Assembly (NCBI GenBank): GCA_019188255.1
Contig: JAETXT010000010.1
Location: forward strand, 2,046,001 to 2,110,000
Direction of reading: 5' to 3'
Source of the DNA: Verticillium longisporum
Lineage: Eukaryota > Ascomycota > Sordariomycetes > Glomerellales > Plectosphaerellaceae
Length of the DNA: 64,000 nucleotides
Positions 31,101 to 42,920 of the stretch are shown piece after piece. A program made the translations under genes and the position numbers. How positions within the stretch are numbered: position 1 is the stretch's first letter; each line of letters opens with the position of its first letter. The notes beneath the pieces are model-generated. The model ran no database searches. It had not been told where the DNA came from and saw only the letters and a list, made by a program, of their open reading frames with translations.

Positions 31101-33352
31101 GTCAGAATCATCCCGGGGAATCTTGATGCCGGTTCTGTTCAAGACAGCAAGGTAGGTCGCGCAGCCGTTCTTCATCTTGGTCACAACACTGATCGAAGCC
31201 TCGATGGATGTTGTGTCCTCAAGAACGCCCGCGCCGATCTGGAGCGCTGTGGCCTCGTTCATGCCGCCAAGACTCGAGGCGGCATTGAACATACGGCCCC
31301 AGAACATGTTGAGATTCTCGTACATCTTCTCGAGATCACCAAATCTGTCCGCCACGGACTTTATGTCAGTGATGGCTTGCTGTACACCTCTCGCCTCTGC
31401 TTCCAAGTCCTCGATCTGCCCAGCAAGCTTTGCTGACTCGCTGCCAAAGTGGCAAGCCGCGACAAGTCCGCCGACAAACAACGCGCCGCCGACAATGCCC
31501 AAAGCGATGACACCAACACCAGTCACAGCGCCGAGAACTGCAAGACCAATGCCAAGGAGCATCACACCAATGGAACCCCAGAAGGCAGCATCCATCTTTG
31601 CCTTGGCTTCCTTTGTGGCCTTAATCTGAGCTTGAAGCGAGACAAGCTTATCGCGAAGAACAATGAGCTGTTGGTCGAGCTGGGTACGGACCGAAGAGAG
31701 ATCGGTACCCATGCCGTTGACGGTGTCTTTGACAGAGCTGGACTGCTTGCGCATGATTGTAGCCCAGATCTTCGTCTGCATAACAAGCTTTTTCGCTTCC
31801 TTGATGGCAATCTTTTGCTTCGCTGCGCTGTCCTCGTTCTTCTGGTACTCTTCAGCCGTCTCAAGTTGCTTCTTGAGGAAAAGCTCTTGGTTGGTAGCAA
31901 ATGTCTGCAGCTTGCTGACCACAGGGTAAATGCACTTCTGAGTGTCCATGTAACGGTCCCGCAGAGACCCCGTGAGTGTCTCCAGGTCCAACATCACACC
32001 AGGGAGGCCACGCCGAGGTGCGTGACGCCCTTTTGTTGGATCCACCGCTGCCAACCAGCCTTCTTGTCGTTCTTAGCGGTCTTGTCCGATGGATCATTGA
32101 CCGTCTCGAGGCGGCGACGATAGATCCACCCGCCGGTCTGAACAGCAACGGGACCAATGCCAGTGGCGGACAGCTCGAAGAGCGGGACCACAGCCATTTG
32201 GTCCGAAGCAGTGAAGGTTGCAGCATCGAAATCCACGTCGAGATTCCAAGTGTTGCTGCCACTGTCGTAGGCCACAATATTTCCATTGAAGTAGGCCGCC
32301 TGCTTGATGCTGAGAGCAGCCGCTGCCTTGTTCTTGGCGTCGGAGCCGTTCTTAAGCTCCGTGAACGAGTTGTTGCTTCCAGCCAGGTCGCCGTTCAGAG
32401 ATAGCAGGCGACCGTCCTGTCCCAGAACGACGAGATGGAAGCGAATGTCTTTGCCGGAGAGACGTGCAAACGGGAGGATACTCCAGGCGTTGCCAACCGG
32501 AAGACAGTTGTCGCCTACTTTTTCCCAGGACTCGACGTACAGTTTCGGCCAGTTATCAACTGCCTTCTTGACCTCGGGGTCCCTGTCATCGCGATGCTTC
32601 CTGCGCCAGATGGCGGTACCGATGGACATGCAAAAGTCTCCCTTGTAAGGGAAAAAATGAACGGCTTTGCTGCTGTCGATGTTGACGTTTTCGGGGATAC
32701 GGCCAAAGACCGACCAATCCTCCTCTACGCCGAGAACGCCGCGGCTCTTGGTCTCGGTGTACATGATGTTGTCGCCCTTAAGCCCAACGATGGGAATAGT
32801 GTTGAGCATTGCGTTGTAGTTCTTTAGGTAAGGCTTGGTCTGTGGGAAGCGATCAAATATTAGCGAGTCAAATCTGAAACGAAGGGTGCGATGCAAGGGT
32901 TTATCGTACCAGAATGTCTTTGAAGGTATCGACGATTGGTCCGATGTTCTCGGCCATCTTCTCGAGTGAAGGGTTCTGCTTGCCAAGGCCGGAGTCCTTG
33001 CCAGACATACCCTCTCGGATCACATCGCCTGGCGGCTTGTTGGTATCGTTGGCAACGTCCATTGCTACCAGCTCTGGCTCGACGTCGGCGGCATCTATAA
33101 CAACAGAGGACTTCAAAGCGGACTCGACATCTTTGATCTGGCGCGAGATGAGTTTGAGAACCTAGAAGATTGTGTCAGTATGAAATCAACATGCTTTACT
33201 GCTCGATAAGGCCCTACCCGGTTCTTGGCGATGATGCTTTCAACATGCTCCTTAGGCGAAAGGTCGGGAGCACTGCCTGAACGAGCGTGAGCATCCTCAA
33301 TATGGTCGGAGACCTTATTGGCCGCATGGATGATGTCGAGGACGGTATGCAT
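28164..33352 (-). CDS. Giant coiled-coil protein with two membrane-hairpin modules and tandem ADIFG repeats (one frame break)
   Basis: Exons 33352-33218, 33161-32910 and from 32839 (introns 56 and 70 nt) read to a TGA at 31994-31996. An overlapping frame to 28164 carries on, so about 1,690 aa in total are encoded in two frames. The first 410 residues hold a beta-rich region. The 1296-aa frame then shows coiled coil, a Gly/Ala/Leu/Val-rich hydrophobic hairpin (about residues 155-205 of that frame), and more coiled coil. Four 47-49-residue repeats (about 405-560) follow, then another coiled coil, a second hydrophobic hairpin (about 1027-1075), an Asn-Gly-Thr linker and a final helical region. 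Coiled coil interrupted by a hydrophobic hairpin recalls ClyA/HBL-type helical pore formers, here twice; this is pattern resemblance only. No signal peptide. The break lies in a short C run near 31998 and could be a one-base sequencing error or a real lesion. I recognise no named family. Confidence 0.75.
28713..28757 (-). repeat. 9-bp tandem repeat encoding an Asn-Gly-Thr linker
   Basis: About five copies of a GGTGCCGTT-type unit (GGTGCCATT in the first copies) encode NGTNGTNGTNGT on the minus strand, between the second hydrophobic hairpin and the charged segment of the giant protein. Such units are prone to length change. Confidence 0.8.
30345..30840 (-). repeat. Four in-frame tandem repeats of the ADIFG...FARxTPxGM type
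   Basis: Units centred at about 30806, 30669, 30524 and 30384 each encode (A/G)DIFG, two to four residues, FAR, then (T/S)PxG and, in the first three, a following RDVDL. Spacing is about 140-147 bases. Third-position differences show the copies are old at DNA level but conserved in protein, which suggests selection on the repeat. Confidence 0.85.
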
Positions 33353-34885
33353 TTTGAAGTAAGAATAAACTGGAGGATTTTGAGCAAGTCAGTGACGCTG
33401 GCAAGAGGTATGATAAGATGATTTGAGTTCGGAAGAGAGGATGAAGAGATGGTGTCTGCTCAAGATTCAAACTTTCGATGACGGTCGAGTTATCTTAAAT
33501 AGGTTTTCCGGACCAGTGACTCTCCTACCTTCTTGGCTGGTCTTTCGTTCTACAAGTTTTGCTCTATCTGGCAAGCATCATCGAGCTTCTCTTTGCATCG
33601 ACGCCACTCAATGAAGCGGAACCGTGGAATAGACCAGACTCGTCACCGGTCCTCGTAATGCTGAACTATCGATTTCGGTGACATGGGAGCTCAGGTATGG
33701 ATACATTTCCCGTAAGACGCTGACATGAGCCCGGAGCGAGCTCCCCGGAGACGATCGTGGCATTCGTCGTGCTGAACAGACATTCAGATGCCAAGTTCGG
33801 TTAGAAGAGACTGACAGGTCAATACGGAAGGTCTTCCCTGAAGCTGAAAAACGACATCTCCAACGGGGGAACGTAAAATGACCCGAGAGCATCACTTTCT
33901 GTCCGAATCTGTCTGGGGGCGAAAGCCACTGGCGAATCGGAACCTTTCGAAGTTCGTACTGTGGTTGGAAGTCTCTGAGGAATTCAGGGGCCCTGGTGTC
34001 TACTCGCCTGCTGCCGCAGCCACGCGATCACCCTCGTTTACCCCGCAGAGTCTAGCCGCATGGCTCAGACCTCCGCCACGACCCTGCTTTTGGTCCATGA
34101 TCACCAGATATGGATTGTGGCTGGCTGGCTGAGCGGTGATCCCTCGTCGTGCATCATTTAGGGGGCGTCCATGATGCGGCCTGGGCCGTTCCCGCTCCTA
34201 GCTATCGATCTCGCCGCGCGGCTAGCTCGCGAGGCTGAAGCCTCATGGACGCCCAGGCCACGGTCTCTTGAGACACGGCTGGCAACTGGCTGGCTGAGAG
34301 CTGATCGTGTCCCCGGACATTTACAGGGGTTCGTGCACGCTACGGCAGCAGCCGTTCCCGCTTCTGGAGCCGACATGGGAAAGTCAGTGCTCGATTGGGA
34401 GAAGCGTCGAACATGGGTTCTCCGCCACGTTATTTTCTCTCGGCTGAGTCGCCAGTTTCACCCGCCCGGTTGTCGACTACTCGGCACTGCAGTCCGTAAG
34501 AGTTGCCCGTCTTCTAACTTCAAGCTAACGATGTTTGAGATAGAGGACTGGTCTCGACCGATAAGTCATCAGTTTTCGGAATGCTAATCGTGAAGTCTGC
34601 ATCAACAACACAGCTGAACCTCCTGATCCAGTGACACACGTGGTTGAGAAGATTCGATAGTCGGGCCTAGACCGAACACAATGACAAGTCGAGCGATGGC
34701 CGGACTCAGCTTTCCTGTGGCCATGACATTGCCATATCTGCGTCGAGCTTATAAGTCACTCCTCGTCAGCATGTTCATGACTTTCCATCCCATAGCCACT
34801 CTAACAAGTGTCTTGCCGATACATCACCTCCTCTGTCACAAGTCTTCGCGATCACCTTTTTTTTTGTCACTCACCATTTATCATC
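33353..34885. other. Divergent promoter region between the giant coiled-coil gene and the protease-lectin gene
   Basis: About 1.5 kb separates the two start codons. No supported gene. The phrase CTGGCTGGCTGAG occurs twice (about 34122 and 34287). A pyrimidine-rich T-run lies just before the protease start (34857-34866). Confidence 0.5.
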
Positions 34886-36777
34886 ATGTCTTTAGAAGCT
34901 AACCAAGCGCCCGACACTGTTGAGCACTTTCAGTGCTTCGAGATTCGAAACCCTCCCGAGACGGAAATCGAGTCCCTCCGTATTGCCTTGGAAGAAAACC
35001 CCCAAAATGCCCTGGGATCGACCCAGGCGCTTCCTGAGTGGACAGGTCCGGAGGGTGGAGATACTGATGAGTCGTATCTCGCTGTCAATATCAAGAAGAA
35101 CTGGCAGCCAGGTCGTACGCTGAAGATCAAGTTCCTCTCCGGTGAGCCTGCTCTGCACGACAAGGTGAAGAAGTATGCGGACTGGTGGCCCACGTATGCC
35201 AACATCAAATTCGCCTGGTAGGTGAACTCCGGCACTGCTTCTCGTTCATTGACAGTCCCTCTGACAGCTCTCTGTGCTCAGGCTCCCCATGGACGCGCCA
35301 AAGGCGGATGTTCGCATCGACTTTGTGCAGGGAGGAGGATCGAGCTCACGCGTCGGCACCGATGCCCTGTCTGAGACGAACCAGTCCAAGAGAACCATGA
35401 ATCTTGACATCAACCTCAGACAACCGGAGGAGTTTATCCGCCGGAAAGTACTTCACGAGTTCGGCCACGTCATGGGCTGCGAGCATGAGCATCGTAGGTG
35501 ATCCCAATCTGCAATGGCCAAGTGCCTCAAACGTCCAGCCCTCAGCTTCTGACCATCCACGTAGAGTCGCCCCTTGCCAGCTTCGAGTGGAACACGGAGC
35601 TCATCTACGAAGAGCTCAGCCGGCCGCCCAACAGCTGGTCAAGAGCCACGATCAACTACAACGTGATCAAGCGCCTCGAGAGCAGCGAGGTCAACGCCAG
35701 CGCTTACGACCCCGACTCCATCATGCTGTACCAGTATCCAGCGCGCTGGTTCAAGAACGTTGGAGCCGTCGCGACCAAGAACAACACGACGCTCTCTGAG
35801 CGTGACAAGGAATGGATCGCCAACAACTACCCGCCCTGGTCCAGCGATATTGGGCAGTTCAGCACGCTTCGTATGTATCCCCGACATTGGCCGGGCTGCG
35901 CACCCAAAGCACATTCCCAACCGAGAGCACATGGCTGACGAGAACGTGCTTCCCACCAGAGGTCAGGTCGTGGGACAGCGTGAGCACCGATGCCGACCGC
36001 AAGGACGTGGCTTTCGAGCCCGCGTACGCCGACCCTCCCCGCTTGGCCATGGGCCTGAGCTGGCTAGACCTGGACTACACGACCGACATATCCGTCGCCG
36101 CGACCGCCGAAGACGTGTCGGACGACCACTTCACAGCCGCCATCGCGCCGGGGCCCGACTCGCGCGTCTTCTCGGCCGCGTGCTCCTGGCTCGAGGCGTC
36201 CGCTGCGGAGCCCAACATCAAGACGGGCACGTGGGAGGTCAAGACGGACGGCAAGCGCGCCTCCAAGCTCTCGACCATTATCAAGTACGACGCGCGCTTC
36301 GAGGGCGGCGCGGCGCCCACCGTCGTGGCCTGGTTCTCCGGGCTCAGCCTCGGCAAGAACTCGGCGTGGCGGCTCAAGACGCACGTGTCCGAGGCGAGCC
36401 CCTTCAAGTTCAGGCTCAACCTCGAGGTCGGCGCCGACACGGACCTGCGTGGTGCGACGATCACGTGGGTGGCCTTCCCCGCCGACAAGGAAGGCATCAC
36501 GGGCGGCACCTTTTGCACCGACGACGTCCCCGGGTCCGAGAACGCCGGCACCGTCGACTTCAGCGGTGCCGGCTTCCAAGTGGCCCCTGCCATCATGATG
36601 GCCATTAGCGGTTTCGACTTTGAGAACGGGCACAACCTGCGGCTGCGCGTCAGCCACTCGTGCGTCAACAAGGACTCGATGATGTGGCATCTCGATAGCT
36701 GGCTCGATTCGGCCCTGAATACCGCTACTGGCGCTTATGTCGCCGTGTGCCCACCTAATGTTGACGAGGATCTCTAA
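34886..36777 (+). CDS. Astacin-like zinc metalloprotease with C-terminal H-type lectin repeats
   Basis: Four exons (34886-35217, 35282-35493, 35565-35870, 35960-36777; introns 64, 71 and 89 nt) give about 555 aa. The N-terminal 120 residues lead to the metzincin zinc site HEFGHVMGCEHEHQ (HExxHxxGxxHE form, M12A-like), completed across intron 2, and SIMLYQYP supplies the Met-turn. From about residue 295 two domains begin with FEPAYADPPRLAMGLSWLD and related strands (GATITWVAF; APAIMMAISGFDF), the H-type lectin (Helix pomatia agglutinin) pattern that binds GalNAc-type sugars. There is no signal peptide, so unconventional secretion or a cytosolic role is likely. ATG 34886 is preferred over an upstream in-frame start because homologous sequence begins there. 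Its divergent partner is the giant hairpin protein at 33352. Protease and lectin assignments are firm, the biological role is not. Confidence 0.88.
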
Positions 36778-39624
36778 GTGGTACATGAGCGATGGACACG
36801 AAACAAATTTTATGCATGGGAATAGTTAGTTTGCAATATAACATTCTGATTTGGATGATCTCACAACAAGGATTCATAGTCTGGCCGTCCTTCGCCGGCT
36901 TGGTTTCATACGTACGTGGACACACACGAAGAGAACCACAAAACATCAAACGTCACCCAAACTCTACGAGTAGAGTTTTTTTAACTTCGTTACGCGTCCG
37001 CTTTGCGTAGTAATTTACTGTCATGTTTAAAACCCAATGTTGGGTCGGTCGTGTTCATTTTGGCTGGCATGAAATGGAGTAATTGGCCAGTCCACTCCAA
37101 TGGCGATGCTCCACGCCGAGAGGTGCCTCGTTGCCTTGTGTTAGTCACGAAGCGCCTTGCTTGCAGACAAAACGTCCTGTCACCAACACACACGCACCGG
37201 TTTGATGCCTTACAGACCTTCTGTTCCACCATGTCTTCCCTTGGCAAAGCATTACATTTGTTCTTGAGAAATGGCGTGCTCGTGGGCTGGCTCTGGTCCT
37301 CGGCAGTCTCAACGCCCCGATATCGGCGTCGGATCACGATGGGTTATTTGAATGCCAAACCAAGGAGCCAACCCTATATCAAGGGGCAATCCAAATACGG
37401 ACGATGACAAAGGATCACCGAGACTAGCTGCACACCATTATGGTCTGGTGGTGTTTGGTAAAAACGCCATGCCCACTTACCTCCCGTGAAAGAAGCACGC
37501 TACAAGGCGGTCAAGTTTTTTTTTTCTCGAGGGAGTAAAACGGGTTGAGGGTGCGTGTGGAGAGCGCTGTAAGCTCGAGCGCCCTGGAACCAACCCCATG
37601 GGGGGTTACAACATCACACCAAACTCACGATGTCTCGGCATTCTCTCCGTTGTGCAACAGCTCAAGACTGATCGGTGCACATGAGATTCTGAGCGACATC
37701 CGGGCTTCGTTCCGTTCAAAAATTTATCATCGTCGGTCTTTTCCAGGGCTGCTTGCCCAACGACCGAACCGCCGCCTCATAACCTCACCGCCATTATTCT
37801 AGTCCTCCTGAGTAGAATGAAGCCAGCGGGCAGACAATACCAAAGCAGGTAAGCTGACGATAGTCTGAACTGGCTGGGAGGGCCAATATGCAGGGACTCC
37901 TGTCACGACGCCCCGCGCCGCTCCTCCCACGCCCCATCCGAGCCGAGCAAAACACCTTTGTCGGTCGAGAGACATCGTGAGAATACCAGCATCGTGACTC
38001 CGATGACGGGATCGTGGCCCCGTGAGGACGCAAATTGGGTAGAGCGAGCGACACAGTGCCGTGGACATGGTGGTAGGTGCTGAGCGTGTCGCCTGAAAAG
38101 AAGAGTCTGGGCCGTGGACCCCGGGCCCACTCCGGACAATGCTTGACGTAACAAAAATGGCAGGGTGGCGGTCGAGACCTTTTGCCGGTCGCGCCCGGGG
38201 TCTGTTCCTCACGGAATGATCACGGAAGACCAGCATGGCCGGGCGGTTGCAAAGTCGGATGTGCGTCCGGCGGGGGCGTTCGGAGTCAATACTGCAAAAC
38301 ACTGTAATAGAAAACTGGGCGTTCGGGCACGATGCCCCGGAGGAGGACAGGATCGCGATCCGGGCACCTGCCGACCTCCACTTGCTTGTAGGTAATGACG
38401 ACAACATCAACAGTGCCATCGCGATGTGAGCTCAAGAAAACTGGGGGACAGAAGCTCTGACCCTGGGCGACGGAGAGAAACGTCCCAGCTCTACGGTTCG
38501 TTATCAGATCAAGAGCTTTGGACGGAGTCTTGGGAGCTGGTGGTGGGGGTCGTGCCAAGTCGATACAGGGCGGCACTTGGGATGTTGGGTGGATTTTATC
38601 GTGTAACAGTTGAGTAACAGGATTTCCGCATCTGGTGAAAGAGATGCAAGTTGGGCAGATGGGCGGGCTGTCCCGGTGCTTAGCGGGCGAGGACCCTGGC
38701 GGGTAAGAGAAAGTGGTGCATGGGACCCAGACCGCATAAACGCTTTTGAGCCTGAACGTGGTGAGTCGTCCGTGCCTGACGGTTCACGATGTTTGTCGAT
38801 GTTTCTTTCGGTGAATTCGGTGAGCAAGGAGCGCAAGAGTGACCGAGGCCAAGACCTGCGAGCAGATGGGGGAGCTTGATGGAGACCAGTGCATCGCGTC
38901 TGTCGAGAATGTCGAGAGGTTGAGAAAGCGCCCAGCCCGCGGACCGCGGAGACATCAATTTAAGACGTCACGTTCGTCCTGCTTCGAGCTGGCGTCGCTC
39001 CCAGCAGAATGCGGGGAAAGAGGGCTTGCCTATTGCCCTGGTCAGTACGCGCCGTGGATTTGCGATCAGGGCGGAGAGGCGTCACAGAAGTGATCAGGTG
39101 AATTGCCAGCGTGATCAAGGCATTGCGCCCACTGCATCAGAACTGTCGATGTCATGGTTCATCGTATGAGGAGAGCACCGACAGCGACGAGAACGAGGGG
39201 CGTATGCGGCGCCTGTCGCAGGTGGCTCTGCTGGAGGGTCGCTCACTCCTGCTGGTGTTAGGGCGCACGATCGACATGGTAGAATTGGATGTGGTGAACC
39301 AACAGAAGGACGTTGATATCAATGGTCTTCATGAAGCTTAGCGAGAACTGAACTGGCAGGCACGCTGGGCAAAATATCCGCCACTGCCTTTCACCGAAGA
39401 CGCCATCGCCATCGCGATTTGGCAGGAACAGGCCGGAGGTTCGTTCCCGGCAACGAGCCACTGACTGACTGGCAATGCCCATTTGACATCATTATCCGGG
39501 GAAGGATCGCCTGCAAGGTGTGATCTTCAGTGTCCTAAACGGGTTAGACACTGGCATCAAGGTTTTGCGATGGGGCTTTTTGTGGACCCTTTTCATCTCT
39601 CCAGTGCAAGCATACGGTGCGGTA

Positions 39625-39790
39625 CACACGGAAGGCAGGAAGCAAGGCAGGCACTCGAACCAGGAACCACATCAAGACAGGCAGGCGCAAGGAAGGAAGG
39701 CAGTCACTCAGGACAGGAAGTAATGATACATGTACATGTACAGTAAGGCGGGCAGGCAAGCCAGGCAGGGAGAAAAGGCACCAAACAAAC
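39625..39790. repeat. GGCAGG/GGAAGG purine-rich low-complexity tract
   Basis: Irregular tandem copies of GGCAGG, GGAAGG and AGGCAAG words dominate this segment. Probably slippage-derived; no coding role seen. Confidence 0.5.
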
Positions 39791-40458
39791 TCTGTGCAAC
39801 GACAGCTTCACCTTCCAAGGCAGGAAAAAGCTACATGGTCGCATCGCCCTCCACTCCCAAGAGCTTGTGCGAGGATGATTCGACTTGAGAGCATGTGCGC
39901 GCCCCTCCATGAATCATGCATCCCCACTCCGGCCGGTCCTGAGCAGAGTAGAGGAAAATCTTTTGCAATTCCCCTGTTATGATCGCTGCTATTGTCGGTG
40001 ATCAGGTACCAGTAGGCGAGAAGGTGTGGAGGACGTGCTCACAACCCACCTCGGGCCCAGCTGGGAGCTTGGGAGGCTTGGGAGGGATGCACGTACAGTA
40101 AGAAAATTTCTTACCACAGAAGCCCAGAAGCCAGAAGGGGGAACACCTGGGTCAAAGGACTGGCTGGGCTCGACGCTTCTGGACGCGCACATGGTGGGGA
40201 AGGGGACCCATCGCACATTGCGGACAGCCGCCCTCGTGATTGAGAATTTTCTTCCTGGCAGAGACCTTGGACAGGCTGCACCCTGCCCAGGCACGCTCGG
40301 CGAGCACCCGGGGCGTGTCAATCCATCATGCTTCACAGCATTCCTCTGGATGAGGTGCTCAGCGACGCGGGTCCACAACACCGTGGGCATCGTGAGTGTG
40401 TCGAACGATGTCAATGACGGAGGACAGACGGTGGATAATGTAACGGAATCCCTCCCGA

Positions 40459-40483
40459 CACACACACACACACACACACACAC
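40459..40483. repeat. (CA)12 microsatellite
   Basis: About twelve CA dinucleotides in a row within an otherwise featureless stretch. Confidence 0.9.
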
Positions 40484-42858
40484 TGGGCCATCAACGTCTT
40501 CAGTACAGCTTCAGCATGTCAATTGTAATGCAAGCTGTGACTCAGATGGCATGTTGATTTTGTACTTGCTCTTCCATCTTGGAAGAACAGTTCACTTGCA
40601 ACGAGCCCAGCAGTCGTGCAGCTACCCCGCATCGTGCCTGGTGACCAGGCGATGCGTGAGCATGCTACAGGTACTCGGGCGCGGCGCTGCCCTGTAACCG
40701 CAGCGCATCAGCAACCGGCGGCGATCGCCTGGAGCTTAATCATGACAGGATCATGCGACGGACCTGCGTGACCTGAGGTACCGTAGCTTGCGTAGCTACC
40801 CTGACCTCGCTACATGTACCTACCACTGTACAGGAGCTTGCTCCGGGCTCGACCAGTCGAACGACTTTGGAGCATGGGGATGGCATGACGACGCGAAGAC
40901 CCAGATGTGCTGACGAAATACAGTGGGCATGCCTACGTTGGCCCCTGTGGTCACGAAGCATCAGCAGAGCGCCAGGGCGAAGCGGCACCAGGACCCCTCC
41001 CTCCTTTCGCACCAACCTCACACCCTCATCGAAACAAGGCATCGCGCCATCTCATCCGGACAATTGCATCACACGCCATCACCGCCCGGTTGCGCGGCCG
41101 GCGGCTCGGCTGGCTACCAAGGTTCCCGGTTGCAGATGTTGTGGCAGATCGGTGTGGTTCAGAGGGTCAGGGCCAACAAGACAGGAGACGGTTAGGCAGT
41201 GGACGGTCCGTCGTGCCACACGCAATCCTTAAAATGCATAAGGTCTTTTCCGGCCGTTTGCGACGCCATGGGCCCTCAACCTCGCGCAATTCGGGCCATG
41301 CATGCATGCACGGTAGCGGTGTGGTGCGGTACTCCCCATCCGTCACGCCCTCTGCATTACACCGTCGCTTCTTTGAGCCCAAACTCTATCCTCCCTGCGA
41401 CCCCGTGTCGTGGACGGCCGGATGTTTCTGACGGAGCATGGGGCACTGTCGTGAGAGACGGAATGGCCAAAGACAAAGAGGTCCAATTAATTAGGCGTGT
41501 TGGAGGGGTAGGTAGGTAGGTAGGAGAGGAGGGGCAGAGTACGAGGCCTGGATTCCTGGACTTGCCTCTCCATACGTCCCTTGCCTGACACACAGACCAG
41601 AGACAATACAGCCTGGCACTTGCCCTCGACGACGGCGACTGCCCCTCGAGGTTCGAGCTCCAAGCCCTGGAGCACGTCAGCAAGGGGGCCGTTTGGGCCA
41701 GGTCAGGTGCCACCACAAGAAAAAAAAAGAACAGCCCCCCGCCCCTGCCACAGGCCACATGGTTCCTGTGGGCTGTGGGCAGTGAGTCCCCCCAAGTAGT
41801 GGAGTGGTAAGCAGGCACTGGGAAGCAAAGTGCAGGCACGCCCCAGGACTCCCTTGAACACGCCCCCCCAGTGCGTGTCGAGGAAGCAGCAACGGCCCAA
41901 ACCGAGCCGTGTCATTCGAAAGCGCATACACGGAGCAGACCAGGGGAACCAATTCATGACACATAATTACTCTATGAAAACCACCGGGCATCACGACATG
42001 GCGAGCTTCAGACGAATACTAATAATGTTTGACGTCTGCCCTTGACGCCATAGAAATTGTTTTCGTTCTTCATCTAGTCACCTTCTGAGCTCTGCCTTCT
42101 ACGTTGCGTTGAGCCTCGACGACCTTACGAACCCGTTCCCAGCACCATCATCCATTGCCTGCTTTCTCCACCATACCAGCTGCATCTGCACCCAGCATCG
42201 CGCAAGCCTGCTCACTTACACGACCCCCCGGTTTATGACCCCTCCATCAGAATCGCCTTGCGCAACTCGTTCTCTCGAACCGTTTTCTTTACGGCTCGCC
42301 AGACGACACCAGCAGTCTCTCTCCTCTGGGACCCACGAGGATTGCGACCTACTCTCTGCCCGCCTCGCGACCCCGACCGGACCGACCTAGCAACGCTGTC
42401 GCTGCAGCCCAAAAGCCCCAGACACCAACTAGTCCTGCAGGGGCGCAAAATTCTATCCCGTCAGCTGGACACGTCGAAACTTCATCGCCTGCCTGCCCCG
42501 GCGACTACCCCGCAATCGCTGCATCGGAAATCCTCAAGCAAGCTTTCCAGCACCAACTAGCGGGCTGAATGGGTCTGTTGCTCGCCTGACGACGGCACAA
42601 GACAGAGCAGCATACCATCGCCCTCAACCCTCGATCCTCGCCTGTTCGATCAGCTGAGCTCTTCCCCTGAAGCGGCCCCGCCCCCCTCCATTGCCAGCTC
42701 CTCCGCCTTGCTCTCTCCCTTGTTGGACCCGAGCAATCAGAGCAGTCAAATACACGCCACATCACATCATACCGACTCCTCATTTCGAAGGTTTTTTCTT
42801 TCCCTCAGGGATTTGATCACCGCCAAGAATAGAATCCGGGGAAATCCAGTCCAGTGAC

Positions 42859-42900
42859 ACCACCAGCACCAGCACCAGCACCAGCACCAGCACAGCACCA
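42859..42900. repeat. CACCAG hexanucleotide repeat in the arrestin leader
   Basis: About six CACCAG units end some 20 bases before the arrestin start codon, inside the presumed 5' UTR. Length variation here could affect translation, which is speculative. Confidence 0.8.
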
Positions 42901-42920
42901 GCGCAACTATTGCCGTCACC

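Larger units (their letters stand above)
36778..42920. other. 6.1-kb region without a supported gene
   Basis: Both strands show many frames of 60-220 aa but none with domains, signals or convincing splice joins; the longest (206 aa minus at 37799-38419, 223 aa plus at 40026-40697) are low-complexity. Visible structure is limited to simple repeats (39625-39790, 40459-40483, GGTAGGTAGG around 41508) and, from about 42050, a long pyrimidine-rich leader with CTC/TCC words that belongs to the arrestin gene. Non-coding RNA, a degenerate element or very divergent genes are possible but not demonstrable. Confidence 0.5.

Noticed and set aside
31990..32000. TGATG stop-start overlap as a reinitiation signal, making two proteins
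   Set aside because: Possible, but a continuous coil-like protein across the junction and the adjacent C run make an indel simpler. Kept only as a test case.
37799..38419. 206-aa minus frame and the 223-aa plus frame at 40026-40697
   Set aside because: No domains; the second contains a CA microsatellite translation (repeated Thr-His).
41645..41665. GGTTCGAGCTCC resembling a tRNA B box
   Set aside because: No A box or acceptor/anticodon arms fit at the right distance.
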